A stretch of 64,000 nt of DNA from Basidiobolus meristosporus CBS 931.73 (GCA_002104905.1 MCFE01000329.1:1-64000); one strand, 5' to 3'; shown: positions 41,726 to 53,283, counted from the first letter of the stretch. Numbers and translations: made by a program. The notes: generated by a model not told the origin, from the sequence alone.

Positions 41726-42454
41726 CTACTGCGTCTCGAACATATGCTTGCCACGCTGTTGGAAGTCGGTCATGCCCTTGCCACTGCCGACCACGCCGAC
41801 CTTTCCTTCTGGCTCGGAAGGGGTGGCGAAGATGGATTTCTTGTTGATCGCACTGGACTTCTTCCCCTTTTTGTTGTTGGCGAACTTGAGCCACGCCTGT
41901 TGTTTTACCGCGGTCTCCGAGGTCTTGCTTGGGGTTTTCTTCTTTTTCTTGCTGCTTGGGTCTTCTGGGAACACCTCCATACCTTGGTCGCGTTTTTTCT
42001 GGGATTTGTTGTTGAGCGGCTTGATGTCGTTCCCGGACACCACCTCGGTGTTACCATATCCTTTGAAGGTGACCGAGTAACTACCATCCCCGCCGATGGC
42101 GACAATGACTGCCTCGTAATACTGCTTGTCCGCGCTCCATTTGGCTTGACAAGTGTCACCTATCGTCCATTGATGATCGGAAAGTGGGATGGAGAAGGCA
42201 GAGACCTTTTGAGGCTTGGGAGTTGGATTGGTTGCCGGCTTCTCCGAAGATCCGGGTTTCTTCGCGGCTTTTGTCTGTGAGGCTGGGGCTTGGGATGCCT
42301 GGGCTTGCTGCTGAAGAAAGCTCTCAGTCAACGTGATCAGATCGCCCAGATCTTGTTTCAGCTTGTTCAGCTCGGCATTCTCTGGGTCAGCTTGGAGTGC
42401 CGTGTTGACTTGATCTAGCTGGTATTGATATGAGGCGAGTTCTTCGGCGTTCAT
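41726..42454 (-). CDS. SMNDC1/SPF30-type Tudor splicing factor
   Basis: 242 aa, single exon. The N-terminus is helical (ELASYQYQLDQVNTALQADP), then an Ala/Pro/Lys linker. A Tudor domain lies at about residues 95-150, with TIGDTCQAKWSADKQYYEAV and SVTFKGYGNTEVV, the aromatic pattern that binds dimethyl-arginine of Sm proteins. The tail is basic (KKKKKTPSK, KKGKKSSAINKKSIF) and ends SGKGMTDFQQRGKHMFE, matching the SPF30 C-terminus (GVGTCGIADKPMT-type region). SPF30 helps U4/U6.U5 tri-snRNP join the spliceosome in the nucleus. Length (about 240 aa) fits the family. The start ATG at 42454 keeps the conserved N-terminal helix. It shares strand with the UNC93-like gene 365 bp upstream. Presence is in line with an intron-rich genome. 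Confidence 0.9.
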   Translation of the reverse strand: MNAEELASYQYQLDQVNTALQADPENAELNKLKQDLGDLITLTESFLQQQAQASQAPASQTKAAKKPGSSEKPATNPTPKPQKVSAFSIPLSDHQWTIGDTCQAKWSADKQYYEAVIVAIGGDGSYSVTFKGYGNTEVVSGNDIKPLNNKSQKKRDQGMEVFPEDPSSKKKKKTPSKTSETAVKQQAWLKFANNKKGKKSSAINKKSIFATPSEPEGKVGVVGSGKGMTDFQQRGKHMFETQ

Positions 42455-42479
42455 TGTTCACGAATATTGCAGAGTAGCC

Positions 42480-42819
42480 TAGGTCAAGGGGAGGGGAAGG
42501 GGAAGGGGCACAAACTACCCTGCGTATCCAAGCATCACCCATGTGAATTTTTTCACCGCAGCTATGGCCAATAGGGTTAGGGCGCGATCATTAAGGAAGG
42601 TGGTTTATTAGGGTTAAGTAGGTTGGTTAAGCAAGAGGTGTGCAAATGTGTACAAATTGATCGAGAGTCCACTGATTAGGACATATAGGGAGACTATAAT
42701 GGAAGGTGGAAGATGCTCTATACATACTGGGCGCCATGGTTCTACACCCCACTTGTTGCAACCAAGATCGGCAAGCAAGCGGGCGCACAGGGTAATTGTG
42801 ATGGCGAGATGGTTGCTGA
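42480..42819. other. Intergenic region with purine run
   Basis: Contains a short G/A-rich run near 42489-42510 (GGGGAGGGGAAGGGGAAGGGG) upstream of the splicing-factor gene. No gene seen; the small frames here are chance. Confidence 0.5.
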
Positions 42820-44421
42820 CTATCGCAATCGTCGCGAATCGTAGACGTCGTCTGGCAAATGTGCTGGGTCGATGAACGTATAATTGGTGTCACTCACTCG
42901 TCGTGCAACCACGTAGGAAAACGCTATTGCAACGTATGCCAGAGCCCAGTTGATACCCACAATAATCACTGGGACGACCGACACGAAATCTAGGTACCAA
43001 GACACCGCGGTGCCTGCTGATTGGACTGCCTTGTAGATTCCAACATATCGAGATAGGATCATGGCGTTGTTAGTTTGGGATCCTATTATCCAGTAGCACC
43101 AGGTCTGAAGCATGGCATCTGAAAACCCTGACAGAAGAAACAGCACCAGTATCTGCGTGTATCGATCATCAAGAATGTCCACCAGATCCTCCCCCGTTAC
43201 ATGGGTGTTGCTGATCTCCACAAGCAAACAGCCGAGCCATGTGGCGGTGTAGAAGAGTACGATGAACATCAGGCCCAGTGTGGCGCGCTTCGAGCGGGCA
43301 AACAGCGGGTTATCTAGGAATTGGCCAAATGTAAAGGCGCCGAGCATCTGGGACGCCCAATAGAATATGTTGTTGAACGTTCGAGTTCTGGGCGTAAAGA
43401 AGGTGCCATTGAGATCACCAAAACGATAGCTGTAGAACCAGTTGGAGTAAAAAAAGATAGGCCACAGCAGTAGGAGGCGACGGTTGGTGACGGCGCGAAT
43501 TAGCTGCCGGACTTCATGAGAAAGGTTAAACCCGGTTTTCGAGGTTACTCTTGTGCCGTCCTCCCGAATCACTCTTGCCGGTGAAATGAGGAAGCAGGTT
43601 ATGAAGACGCCGAACGCCATGAGGCTGAGAAAGCTTATGGTGACTATTTGGAAGTCGAAGTCGAGCAGTGGAAGAAACCCACCGATAAAGGCTCCCATGT
43701 TGAATAAAATCCAGAAAATCCCGAAGAAACGGCCTTTTTGGTTCTCCATAGGATAGGAGGTGATTATCATACCTGCTGCTGACCACAGCAGTGACGAACC
43801 AAACCCAACTAGCACAGCACCGAAAATTGTCAGGGCGGTGTTTGCAATTCTTGTGTAAGTCCAAAGCAACAAGACGTACAGAATGTAGGTTAGCCCGGCA
43901 ACTATTATGGATACCCTCGGGCCAAGCAAGTTGTTGACAGAGCCGGCCACTATTCCGGATACCGAGCAGCTGGCGTAAAGTGCAATATTAAGCTGCCTCG
44001 ATATCTCGGAGCCAAGCGTACCTATGTCGCCTATACCGTAGTACACGTTATAAATACCCACCGTGAAGCAACAGACGAGGCCCAGGATGACTAGCTGGCT
44101 CAAAGGACTTTCCCATCGCATATTTCGATGAATGAACTGGGCACCTTTAAAGTTAAAGTAAATTAGAAGAATTGAAGTTTCGAGATTTGACATCTGAGGC
44201 TTATATAGCCGCCTCTCTGGCGACCAATTGGCTCCAAAGGAAAATAAATGATGATGGCGATCGAGATCCTGTTTAGCGTATCGTTGAGGATGGCTCATTC
44301 TGCATCTTGAATACCCCGGGTGATCTCCTACTTGTTTGGGGAATTCCTTTCCTGCCGTTCCGACCGCATCGACTAACTCATGCCACACAATCGGCGAATC
44401 AATTAATCGCTCGCATGACAT
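42820..44421 (-). CDS. UNC93-like multi-pass membrane protein
   Basis: 533 codons if started at 44421. From about residue 105 (SPLSQLVILGLVCCFTVG) on there are eleven or twelve hydrophobic segments with the UNC93/MFS layout: NVYYGIGDIGT after the first segment, GPRVSIIVAG, SLLWSAAGMIITSYP followed by KGRFFGIFWILFNMGAFIGG (family motif of the fourth-fifth helix), then a cytoplasmic loop and a second half with SRYVGIYKAVQSAGTAVSW. Fungal members are plasma-membrane or vacuolar proteins of unclear substrate. The first ~100 residues (Cys/His/Arg rich, no family match) may be wrong: an intron acceptor near 44148 or a start at 44122 (MRWESP) would give a more typical protein. Its start is only 84 bp from that of SYS1 on the other strand. 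Confidence 0.8.
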   Translation of the reverse strand: MSCERLIDSPIVWHELVDAVGTAGKEFPKQVGDHPGYSRCRMSHPQRYAKQDLDRHHHLFSFGANWSPERRLYKPQMSNLETSILLIYFNFKGAQFIHRNMRWESPLSQLVILGLVCCFTVGIYNVYYGIGDIGTLGSEISRQLNIALYASCSVSGIVAGSVNNLLGPRVSIIVAGLTYILYVLLLWTYTRIANTALTIFGAVLVGFGSSLLWSAAGMIITSYPMENQKGRFFGIFWILFNMGAFIGGFLPLLDFDFQIVTISFLSLMAFGVFITCFLISPARVIREDGTRVTSKTGFNLSHEVRQLIRAVTNRRLLLLWPIFFYSNWFYSYRFGDLNGTFFTPRTRTFNNIFYWASQMLGAFTFGQFLDNPLFARSKRATLGLMFIVLFYTATWLGCLLVEISNTHVTGEDLVDILDDRYTQILVLFLLSGFSDAMLQTWCYWIIGSQTNNAMILSRYVGIYKAVQSAGTAVSWYLDFVSVVPVIIVGINWALAYVAIAFSYVVARRVSDTNYTFIDPAHLPDDVYDSRRLR

Positions 44422-44505
44422 AATCGTCCACTGTACATGAATACAGACTGTGTGGAAGCCCTTTTTGTGTTTTAACCCACCTTACTTCTAAGCTCCAGTC
44501 TAACC
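44422..44505. promoter_or_regulatory. Short divergent intergenic region (UNC93-like / SYS1)
   Basis: Only 84 bp separate the two outward start codons if the long UNC93-like form is right. A shared promoter is likely, but no TATA box is obvious. If the UNC93-like gene starts at 44122, the shared region is about 380 bp. Confidence 0.4.
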
Positions 44506-45137
44506 ATGGCTAAATCCACTTTTCGAGCAACGACCTGGGATCCTATACTGATCATCAGCCAGATTGTTACCCTGCAATCCCTCTGTTACTTGTCTGCCTC
44601 CCTCATCATTCTAATCGTTGATGGCCTTACCGGCGCTGATATTACCTTGGATAATTTGCTGAATTTTAGAGAATACAGAGGGGACACTATCTTCGGATGG
44701 ACTCTTACTGCCGGATGGCTAGCTAATTCAGTGTTTGGGTAAACCCGGTCCAATCGTATTTCTACTCCGCCCTATTCTAATCTCTATACAGGGTTTTTCT
44801 GTTGCTTCACATCGTCGAGCGTGCCAAGTTATGCTTGGACTTCACCATCACGTTTCACTTCTTCCACTTCCTCTTTACGTCCATGTACTCGCAACAAATC
44901 CCCTCCTACTTCATGTGGTGGGCATTGAATGTCGTGTCTTGCTGCCTCATGAGTATTGGTGGTGAGTGGATGTGTATGCGGAAAGAGATGGCACCTATCC
45001 AGTTGGGCGGGGGTTCTTCTAGCGAGGCTAGTAGCAGTCGTACAAAAGACGACAGAAAGCGACGCAAGACCTCTTCTCCTACTTACGAAATGGTGCCTTT
45101 AGAAGAGGTTGCAGAAGACAGGCGTTCTGGAAATTAG
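44506..45137 (+). CDS. SYS1: SYS1, Golgi integral membrane protein
   Basis: Two exons: 44506-44738 and 44792-45137, with a 53-bp GTAAAC...ACAG intron; 192 aa. After splicing the frame runs SVFG then VFLLLHIVERAKLCLDFT, which is the conserved SYS1 core. Four membrane segments: DPILIISQIVTLQSLCYL, ASLIILIVDGLTG, the segment around GWTLTAGWLANSVFG with VFLLLHIV, and FMWWALNVVSCCLMSIGGEW. The signature VERAKLCLDFTITFHFFHFL and the terminal GGEWMCMRKEM are clear. SYS1 recruits the Arl3-type GTPase to the Golgi. The C-terminal tail (SSSEASSSRTKDDRKRRK) is polar and variable, as in other fungi. Length fits the family. Confidence 0.93.
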
Positions 45138-45623
45138 GCACCCAGTCCAACCCTCAACAGTGTACATACAGTGCCATTTACATTATAATTCACTTTCGTA
45201 TAAGACTGCTCCTTCCTGACCTTTAAACCTGACAGTATTTACTTCACTATCTTGCTAGTCCCCTACACCTTCTAGTACCTGAGCATGTATACCATTTGAT
45301 GTATACATGATATAAAGAGACAGATACAGATACAGACATAGACAACACTAATTTGAATGCATTAATCTGTGGCAAACGCATAGCTTTGCTAATTCCGTGG
45401 ATAGTATCAGCACTAAAATACGAAATGCACACGAGATGGCGATCACTGGTTATTGGACAAGGTTGAGGCGGTTTCATTTCGCATACAAACTTGGGCTGTC
45501 TATTGAATAGGTGTGTTTAATAAACTGGTTTTCTTCGTTCGACATTCCTATCGACAGAAAGAGAATGGATACATGCAATGAAAAGTGGAGGAAATGTATA
45601 CGCATAGGTGTGGTATGAAAAGC
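45138..45623. other. Convergent 3' intergenic region
   Basis: Lies between the 3' ends of SYS1 and the mS38 gene. Contains a GATACA-type microsatellite near 45320-45342. No gene seen. Confidence 0.5.
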
Positions 45624-46106
45624 TTATTTTCCAAGACGCTTTCTCAAAGCACGAGTATTCTTTCGAAGCTTCTTATATTTGTGCTTGTTCATCTTGAGCT
45701 TTCTCTTTCTCAAGATACTAGTCATCAGCAGAGTTTCCTTGGGGGCTTCTGGCGTCTGATACTTTTGCTTAATGGCCTCTAGAAAGTCGATTGCTTTCTT
45801 CTGTTGACTTTCCGCTTGTAAAACATTGTTTCTCGCAGGGGTGGTCATCAAAGGCGAGACGTTCAGCGAGCTCCACCCTAAGAAATAAGAAAGATTTCGT
45901 TAGACTCGTGAGACGCAGCGGAAACTAGTACTCGAAACTTGTGGGTGCGCATGTTCGGATAGCATACCTTCTACAGATCCTTGGAAACGGGAAATAACAC
46001 TTGTAGGTTTGAAGGAGGGTACGGCGGAGGGGGTTGAGTAAAAGGCCCTTAAGGCGCCCTTAGGAGCCTGGGTGACACATGATAGTACACGGTTTAAGAG
46101 GCTCAT
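45624..46106 (-). CDS. Mitochondrial small-subunit protein mS38 (AURKAIP1/COX24 type)
   Basis: Two exons on the minus strand: 45968-46106 and 45624-45877, joined over a 90-bp GTATGC...TTAG intron; 130 aa. The N-terminus (LLNRVLSCVTQAPKGALRAF) is a mitochondrial targeting peptide: basic, no acidic residues. The C-terminus is the family signature, very basic: SILRKRKLKMNKHKYKKLRK followed by NTRALRKRLGK. This is the DUF1713/mS38 domain of the mitoribosome, called COX24 or QRI5 in yeast for its effect on COX1 mRNA handling. Length is in the family range. The splice joins ...QGSVEG to WSSLNVSPLMTTPA in frame. Confidence 0.88.
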
Positions 46107-46331
46107 GCTTAAAGTCTATGTAGACGGGTGAGAACTATCGCAAAGTGCAAGTCTACGAGCCTCTTGAATATACAAAAATTTTCCCTCTCCACACTTGACA
46201 AAAGAGTAACTTCATCATATCACGTGAGGATGGGGATCAGGAAGCAAGAATCGATATTTATTCATAGTAATTATAAAGCTAAAATGGATTTTACCAACAC
46301 TAAGATAGATCATCACTGGCTTATTAGGTCG
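46107..46331. other. Upstream region of the mS38 gene
   Basis: 225 bp between the mS38 start and the end of the next minus-strand gene. AT-rich; no further feature seen. Confidence 0.4.
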
Positions 46332-46841
46332 TCAATGCGCCTGGTTGGCAGCGTTTTGAGCCTGATTTCCAACCTGGCGAGCAGTATCTGCAGCCGTCTC
46401 CGAGGCGGCCTCGGCCTTTGGGTAAACCCATTGATAAAATCTACGAAGTATGTCGATGCCAAACTTAAAGCTTTGATAGGTGCCCAACCCAAGTAGTGCT
46501 ATGAACGCTGCAGTCAACAACACGGGGAGCAATACTAAGCTTCCAACTCCGAGAAAGGCTCCGATGGTGGTGATGGAGCCTGCAGTGGCCACGCCTACCG
46601 TTCCCAAGATCACAACACCCGCATAGCCAACAAATAGAATGATGGGGATTGCCGATAGAATAAGCAGGCCGTAGCCGTATTTCCTTATCAAAGGGGACCT
46701 CTCTGCATAATCCACGTATGAACCAACCATCTCTTGGGTCTTGTCTTTCATGTTGTCGTAGCTCTCCTTGGTGTGATGAAGGATCCGGTGAGCTTTTTCC
46801 TGGACATCTTTGCCGGTCTCCTTGGGGTTAATCTGGGACAT
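46332..46841 (-). CDS. Promethin/LDO-like hairpin membrane protein (tentative)
   Basis: 169 aa from the ATG at 46841 (MSQINPKETGKDV); an upstream ATG at 46880 adds 13 residues. The N-terminus is helical and charged (KAHRILHHTKESYDNMKDKT). Then come two long hydrophobic stretches, YGLLILSAIPIILFVGYAGV and the Gly/Ala-rich GAFLGVGSLVLLPVLLTAAF, separated by a short turn (VATAGSITTIG), followed by an amphipathic Ala/Gln-rich tail (TARQVGNQAQNAANQ). This hairpin layout resembles seipin partners of the promethin/LDO type that act at ER-lipid droplet contacts. It could instead be another small ER or peroxisomal membrane protein. I see no motif that decides it. Confidence 0.5.
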   Translation of the reverse strand: MSQINPKETGKDVQEKAHRILHHTKESYDNMKDKTQEMVGSYVDYAERSPLIRKYGYGLLILSAIPIILFVGYAGVVILGTVGVATAGSITTIGAFLGVGSLVLLPVLLTAAFIALLGLGTYQSFKFGIDILRRFYQWVYPKAEAASETAADTARQVGNQAQNAANQAH

Positions 46842-47756
46842 TTGGAGGATGGTAGAGAAATGATATTTGGTGCCTTCCACCGACAGTATTTAAGCCAATC
46901 TTCAGACCTACTTCATCACTGCACTCACCGAGACTTTGAATGAATCATTAATTTGTGCTGATGGTGTACATTGATCGTTTTGATGATAGATGGATTTTTA
47001 TAGGTGTTTCCATTTACCTTGCTGAACCCATCTCCACGTCCTTGATGGCATGATGGCTCCAAGATAAGGTCTTGAAGCCTATTCTACAGATTGACGCATT
47101 TGCTGACTGGGAATAACCATGTATTCGTTACAGGTCTTATTCACTGGCTGGCACTACGGTCCTCATTCGCTGGCTGGGAACAATCATGTATTCGTTACAG
47201 ATCATTGCAGGCCATTCCACTGATTGACATATTCCTTACTCCACTAAGAACAGCTTGTTGTTGGTAGGATTGCTTTCATCTCATCCAGCCACCGGTACAG
47301 ATCCGATCAATCATATGACTGAATGTATGCGTTGGTCATGTAGTGTTTTGGCAGTAGAAACTTGGATCCAGGGCACCCTAGCCTCCCTACTATTCCCTGC
47401 AGTATCTTACGAAGTAGCAACATAAACGTTATTCTATTCGAAATCCGAGCGAGCCCCAGTTTGCCTGATGGATGGGCTTAGTGTTGAGGCAGTCGGTCTA
47501 GTCCACTCCCAGATATATGATTTATTTCCTTTTTAGATGCTATTTGCTATATATGCTGTTGGTTGAGCATACATCTCAATTTAGCCTGACCTCCCCTTAT
47601 TCTGTCTTTAACTTGGAGCCGTGGCAAGACTAGAAACATCCTTTTTAAGTGGCTCTGTTTCGTCTTTTACTCACTGCTATCACTCATATATACCGAACGA
47701 CATATTACTCCTCTTGGCTCTAAAGGTCCCTACTTTAAGCCTTCACTTCGGTTGGC
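46842..47756. other. Divergent intergenic region
   Basis: About 900 bp between the start codons of the LDO-like gene (-) and the WD40 scaffold gene (+). Contains two imperfect copies of a 34-bp unit (47102-47135 and 47170-47203, both with ATGTATTCGTTACAG). No coding sequence seen. It should hold both promoters. Confidence 0.5.
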
Positions 47757-50700
47757 ATGCTTCAATTCCTTCAGTCTTACCAAAAGCGCACGTCTAGTAA
47801 AAATGCGCCTCATTCGCCAGGAAGCAAACCACCTGTTGCCTCACTCAGAAGAAAAGTCAAGGAAATCAACAAGGCCCCCAATGTTCGTCAGTTGTTTTGC
47901 AGTTTGTACGGCTTCTAGTTTCTAAACCCCTACTTTTATAGGCGAAAATTAAGCATATAATTGGCTTGACCACCAGCCAGAACTCTGCTTTTGCTGTGCA
48001 TCCTTCCCAGGATATCATAGCATATTCGGCGGGTTGTGTAGTGGTACTCTATAATTTTAAGAAAAACAAACAGATACTGTTCTTACAAGCTATTGGTGCG
48101 CCAATTCAACAACCGAATGTTACGGCAGAGACCAACAAAAATGCTTTTGGGGTTTCTATCATCCCCACCACGCCCAAAAATACGTCCCAGACGAAGAAAG
48201 CCTTGGCGAATGCACCCAAGACTATATCTTGTCTAACCTTTTCGCCAGACGGGAACTACTTGGCTGTTGGAGAGGTGATTTATGGCCGACTATATCATAT
48301 GAATAAGGCGTTTCTCACATCTATTAGTCAGGTTACCGACCTCGTGTATTGGTTTGGGATTGGCAGGTGTCAATCATTGTATGTGAATTGTTGGGCCATA
48401 AATTTGGCGTCTCCACTGTATCATTTTCGCCAGACATGAGATATTTAGTCTCTATTGGGTTCCAGGTAAAAGTTCCACATACTTACTACCTCTCATGGCC
48501 TTACTAAATCGATTTTTGTTGCAACTGCACAGCACGATGGATTTCTCTACGCCTGGGATTGGAGAGTGGGTGCGATGCTAGCATCCAACAAAATTACATC
48601 CAAGGTACCTCTGAACATCAATCATTCTGATCCCTTTGAACCAGATGATTAAGTCGACTTGTATCAATTAGATATCAGCATTGGCATTTTCAAAGGGAGG
48701 CTCTTATTGTATAACAGCTGGGCTTCGACACATCAAGTACTGGTATTTTGATACACAAGGAAATAGTAATACTCTGGTAATTATTTTCCATGAGACTTTG
48801 ATGATGTTTGAAAAGACTAATCGCCGTACTAGTCATCAAGAGTGATGATAGGCCGCTCCGGGATACTTTCCACCCTTAGTAATAATACATTCATCGATGT
48901 TGCATGCGGCAAAGATAGTGATGGAAGTGAAGTGATGTATTCGATAACTTCCAGCGGGCTTTTATGCCAATTTAGTGAAGAGAGAGTAGTTCAGAAATGG
49001 ATAAATTTACAAGTAAGTCTTTTGTGGATGCCTTTGGCCAAGTACTTGCATCTGACAGCTCTGGACAGGTTAAGCGAGCATATTCAATATGTGTAGATGA
49101 CAGATATATTGTATGCGGGTGTGAAAATGGAATTATTCGGTACGACTCTGTGGTATAGACGGACCCGGCAATATCCTTAATAATTTCCTGTCAGGTTATT
49201 TGAGCCGGTGACACTAAAGTATCTTGGGACCCTTCCAAGGCCACACCAACTAGATGTCGATGTAACTTCTCCAAGGTAATCTTCAGCTATGTAAAAGGCA
49301 TCTTGTGTGGTATAGCTAACACCCCTTATAGTTACCAGCCTAGCCCTGAAGGCGTATATCCGAACGTAATCGCCGTAAAATTAACTTCGAACAGCGAGAA
49401 AATTGCGTGTATTTACAGCGATCGCAGTATGTTCATATGGGATATCAAAAATTTGGAGCGTGTTGGGAAGTACAGGAGCTTTCTTTACCACACGAATTGT
49501 ATATGGAGCGTCGAGGTAGCAAAGCGTAGCTTTCGGTTTGCATTAATGGCATACTAATACAGTGCTACTTAGACCTACCCTACTGTAACATATCCGGCTG
49601 GCTCACTCGATTCACATATTCCACTCAATAGCTTTGCTACGTGCTCTTCGGATGGCACAATTAGATTCTGGAATTTAGAACATCTCCATTCTTCAGCATC
49701 AGTAACCTCCCCAGTGGTTTCTCCAACTAGCCCAGGTCCAACCGTATCACACCGTGGAAACATATACAGCCGAGAGCTGATGCATATGCTATTCGTAGAC
49801 CAGTATCACCCCGTAATATCAGAAAAATTCGAAGGTACTTTCTACTCTATTGTTTATATGCTGCTTTTCTAACCATTTCCGATCATAGATCCCGGAGAAC
49901 TTGCAAATACCGCTTCAAGAGTAAACAATGCAGTGATTCGTTCCATCAAGATTAGTGCAGATGGCCGATATCTTGCTTCAGGCGACAAAGAGGGTAATTT
50001 GAGGTCAGTTATATGCATTCTTTGGCTTTGGCAGTGCTGGGTGGAAGCGAATGGGCTAAATCGACTTCTATCAGGATTCACGATTTACGCTCTATGGAGC
50101 AAATTGCATATCAAGAAGCCCATAACGGAGATATACTGACAATTGATTTCTCAAATCCAACTACTTCAGGTAATGCTGAATTCAAACGAGCACTGGTCAT
50201 GTTTCAGATACTGAGAATCTTATTTAGGCTTTCCATCAATGGTTGCCACAGCAGGCCGAGATAGGTTGATTCACATCTTCGATGTGAGGAATTCTTTCGT
50301 ACCTATACAGACTTTGGATGATCACTCTGCAGCAATCACCTCGCTTAAGTTCTCGGGTGAAGGAGGAACCCTGGTGAGCTCTAGTGCCGACAAAAGTATT
50401 ATCTTCCGAAAAGTCATGCCGGTAAATTTCTATGGTGTAGGTTCGCATGGAAGACGGCTCACTAACTTTTCTCTCAGAATCTAGAAGCCCCTTATTTTAC
50501 CAGCTATCAGAACCATTGTACCAAAGCCTCTGTATACGATATGGATTTGGATTCCACAAAATCTATCATAGCCTCAGTGACGCAAGACAAGCGGATTCAT
50601 CTGTTTGGTGTAGAGTCCGGAAAAGTAGAGAAATCTCATCGCCCCGAATCGCTTGATGAAAACACTCCGGACACGAACATTCTGAAAATTTCCTTGGATC

Positions 50701-52704
50701 CTTCGGGGTCGTTTGTTGCTACATGCTGCTCTGACAAGAGTATTCGCATCTTTGACGTTTATAATGGCAATTTGGTTGCAAAGCTCTACGGGCATTCTGA
50801 GCAAGTGACTTCCATCAAATTTTCTCAAGACTGTACGAGCCTGATCTCCACCGCAGGTGATGGATGCATTTTTATATGGTCACTGAGCTCTACCATCACC
50901 AAACAGATGCTTAAGACTCGGAAGCTCTTGACTTCTGATGCGGAGTATGGATCCACTAATGCGGAAGGGACTCTACTCCAATGTCCTCCAAAGGGACTAA
51001 CAAAGATCAAGTCAATGGATAATCTGCAGCGTGACCAAGAGGCAGCCAAGATCAAGGATTTGGATATAATCATGGATCCTCGGAGAGGAGGGAGTGTTCC
51101 ACGACGTAAGGTATCCGAAGATAGTGTTGAAAGTAACTCAATTAACTCTAGAACAAATAGTCCTGAGGTAAGTTTCATTAGTTGAATTTGGGTGGCCATT
51201 TAGTGTTAACCTCCATTGTATCAGAGCATCTCTAAACTGGCTCGCAGAATCAATTTTCCTGGAATCAATTATACTCTGGATTCCTCAAATGTTGGCTCAA
51301 CATTTGATCCGGCTAAAGCCCCTTGCCTACAATCGGCGTCACAATCAAGCACGGATGAAGAAGATATAACGCCCACAGATACTTTGGAGTCTTCGGAGGA
51401 TGAAGGATGTGACGAGATGATCTATCTAGAGTCCCCTGATGATAAGTCACCAGCTCCGGTTACATATGAATTCACAATCGAGGAAACCAAGCCGGCCGAT
51501 CTCGAGCACAGCTTAGCTGAGGAAGAAACAGTCGAAGAAAGCCAAATTCCAGAAAATGCGACGGAGTCTGAGGAAGAGGACTCTTTCGAGACTCCGGAGA
51601 AGTTCTTGGAGGAGCTCTTCGATTCCACCCAGGACCCAGACATTTCAAGGCGAGCAAGTCATAGACAAAGCATGAGCGCACGCTTTTTGTCCTCTTCCTC
51701 GACTGTCACGCTGAAAAGTATACTTGCAAACATCCCGGAACAGGACCCTAAAGAAACAAATGTGACAGAAGCTCATTCGAAGCTGTGCGGCTCCCCGGTA
51801 GTATACATATACGTTCAATCCGTTCAGTAAGCGTCCTTACTAAATCATTCTGCCTTTGGTGTAGATTACTGCTTCCCCTGTTACTCCTAAAAAGGAGAGA
51901 CCTTCGAGACATTGGCGTAAGCGTTCTTGCTCGCTGGATTTCCCTATTGACACCTCGGATACTTTCGAAATCATGACTCCACCACGACGCAACAGGACAG
52001 ATCAAGAGCTTGAGCATCCCAGGAGAATTTTAAAAAATACCGGCTTACTAACAGTAAATACTTCCAGACGAGATTACTCTCCGAAGAGTCTTTCGCCAAT
52101 ACCATCACCCCGTATGCGACAAATAACACCAAGAAAAGTAACCACGTCCCAAGAGCCTGGGCGAACAAACAGAGAAGCCAAGGATGTAGACGATAAAGTG
52201 GATTCAACCACCAGGTCTCTTCAAGCACTAAGTAGGATCTTGCATCTACAACGCAGCCTGAGCCAAGCACTTGACACCCATCGACACCTATTCCAATCCT
52301 CTCGTAGTAGCAGTACGGAGGATGACTTGGTCAAGCAAGCCTCTCGGGGATTAGCTAATTTACGACAACAGATCGATACCAATCTTCCAAAACAAGGGGT
52401 AAATTCACCGAAACCACCAAACGCCAAAAATGCGCTAGGTGTTCAAGTAGATGATGGACCCTCAGCCTCAGAAAATCGGAACCGAGCTCAATCCAGGGCG
52501 GATTCGGAGGATTCTGGAGCGATAGAGTCGGAGTCGAACTGGACAGAGAATACGGACCAAGAAGGGAGCCTTAACTCTACCCCCCTGACCCCGGTATATC
52601 CCGGCTTCAATGACGTACTAGAGAAGTATTCAGATTTGCTGGTGAAAATGGTGGAAGAAAAAATGGAGCGCTCCATGTCTGATAAGAAGGCTACAGCGGA
52701 ATGA
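47757..52704 (+). CDS. MABP1/WDR62-type WD40 scaffold protein, 16 exons
   Basis: My join: 47757-47882, 47942-48274, 48328-48465, 48533-48604, 48672-48776, 48833-49012, 49069-49139, 49195-49275, 49332-49515, 49573-49834, 49889-50003, 50075-50169, 50228-50421, 50478-51167, 51225-51797, 51865-52704. All phases agree and give 1352 aa. Introns are 52-67 bp with GT...AG. Family landmarks: IAYSAGCVVVLYNFKKNKQ, FSPDGNYLAVGE, VLVWDWQVSI, GHKFGVSTVSFSPD, IGRSGILSTL, CGCENGIIRLFEPVTLKYLG and CIWSVEV. About a dozen WD repeats form two beta-propellers, followed by a Ser/Glu-rich tail and a C-terminal helical segment (QALSRILHLQRSLSQALD). Animal homologues bind JNK-pathway kinases and mark spindle poles. 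The fungal role is unknown. The first donor (GTTCGT) is the least certain. Confidence 0.85.
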
Positions 52705-53283
52705 TGGCCATTGAAGAGCAAAGTGTATTTTATTGTTACAATTAGATTATGATCCCTAATAAAGTCAACCATCCATCATAATTCACTCGGATTGTTGATT
52801 GTGTACCCAGGGTTGGGAGGTCAATCTAAGAAGCAGACGTCGGAGCTATTACACAACCGACGGAGAGTGCCGTTGTTTAGGTGGATCATCAACAAGACGT
52901 TAGGGATTTTTCCACATGAGTTGTTTGTTTTGGCCATATTTTAACGAATATCAACGATATGACGCTAATATTCGAGGCATCCATCCCCCATCAATCGGAA
53001 GTTATCTTGCCAACAGAAATATGCAAGATTTGTTGATCTCCATGTCTTGTCTAACATTCAGTGGAGAAGCAGCTTAGATCGCATTGTCAAACAAGCTCTT
53101 TTATTGTGGCTTAATATATCTGACCGCTTGGATGACTGCATGCTCTGTGGAGTCAACACATAAAAAGTCCACAGCACCCCGGATTTTTGCCATTGATCAC
53201 CTTTCTTCACTAAATTGTGTTCGTCTCGTTCGGCCTTCGATCTGAGTCTGCTAGAAACCCCCCCCCCCTCAATAGACATTAAC
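52705..53283. other. Intergenic region upstream of the Ste12-like gene
   Basis: Contains a short C-run (CCCCCCCCC, about 53261-53269) 15 bp before the start codon. Nothing else recognised; no pheromone-response element seen. Confidence 0.45.

Noticed and set aside
41744-42280. 178-codon plus-strand frame opposite the SPF30-type gene
   Set aside because: Shadow frame; the minus strand has a recognisable Tudor domain and the family C-terminus.
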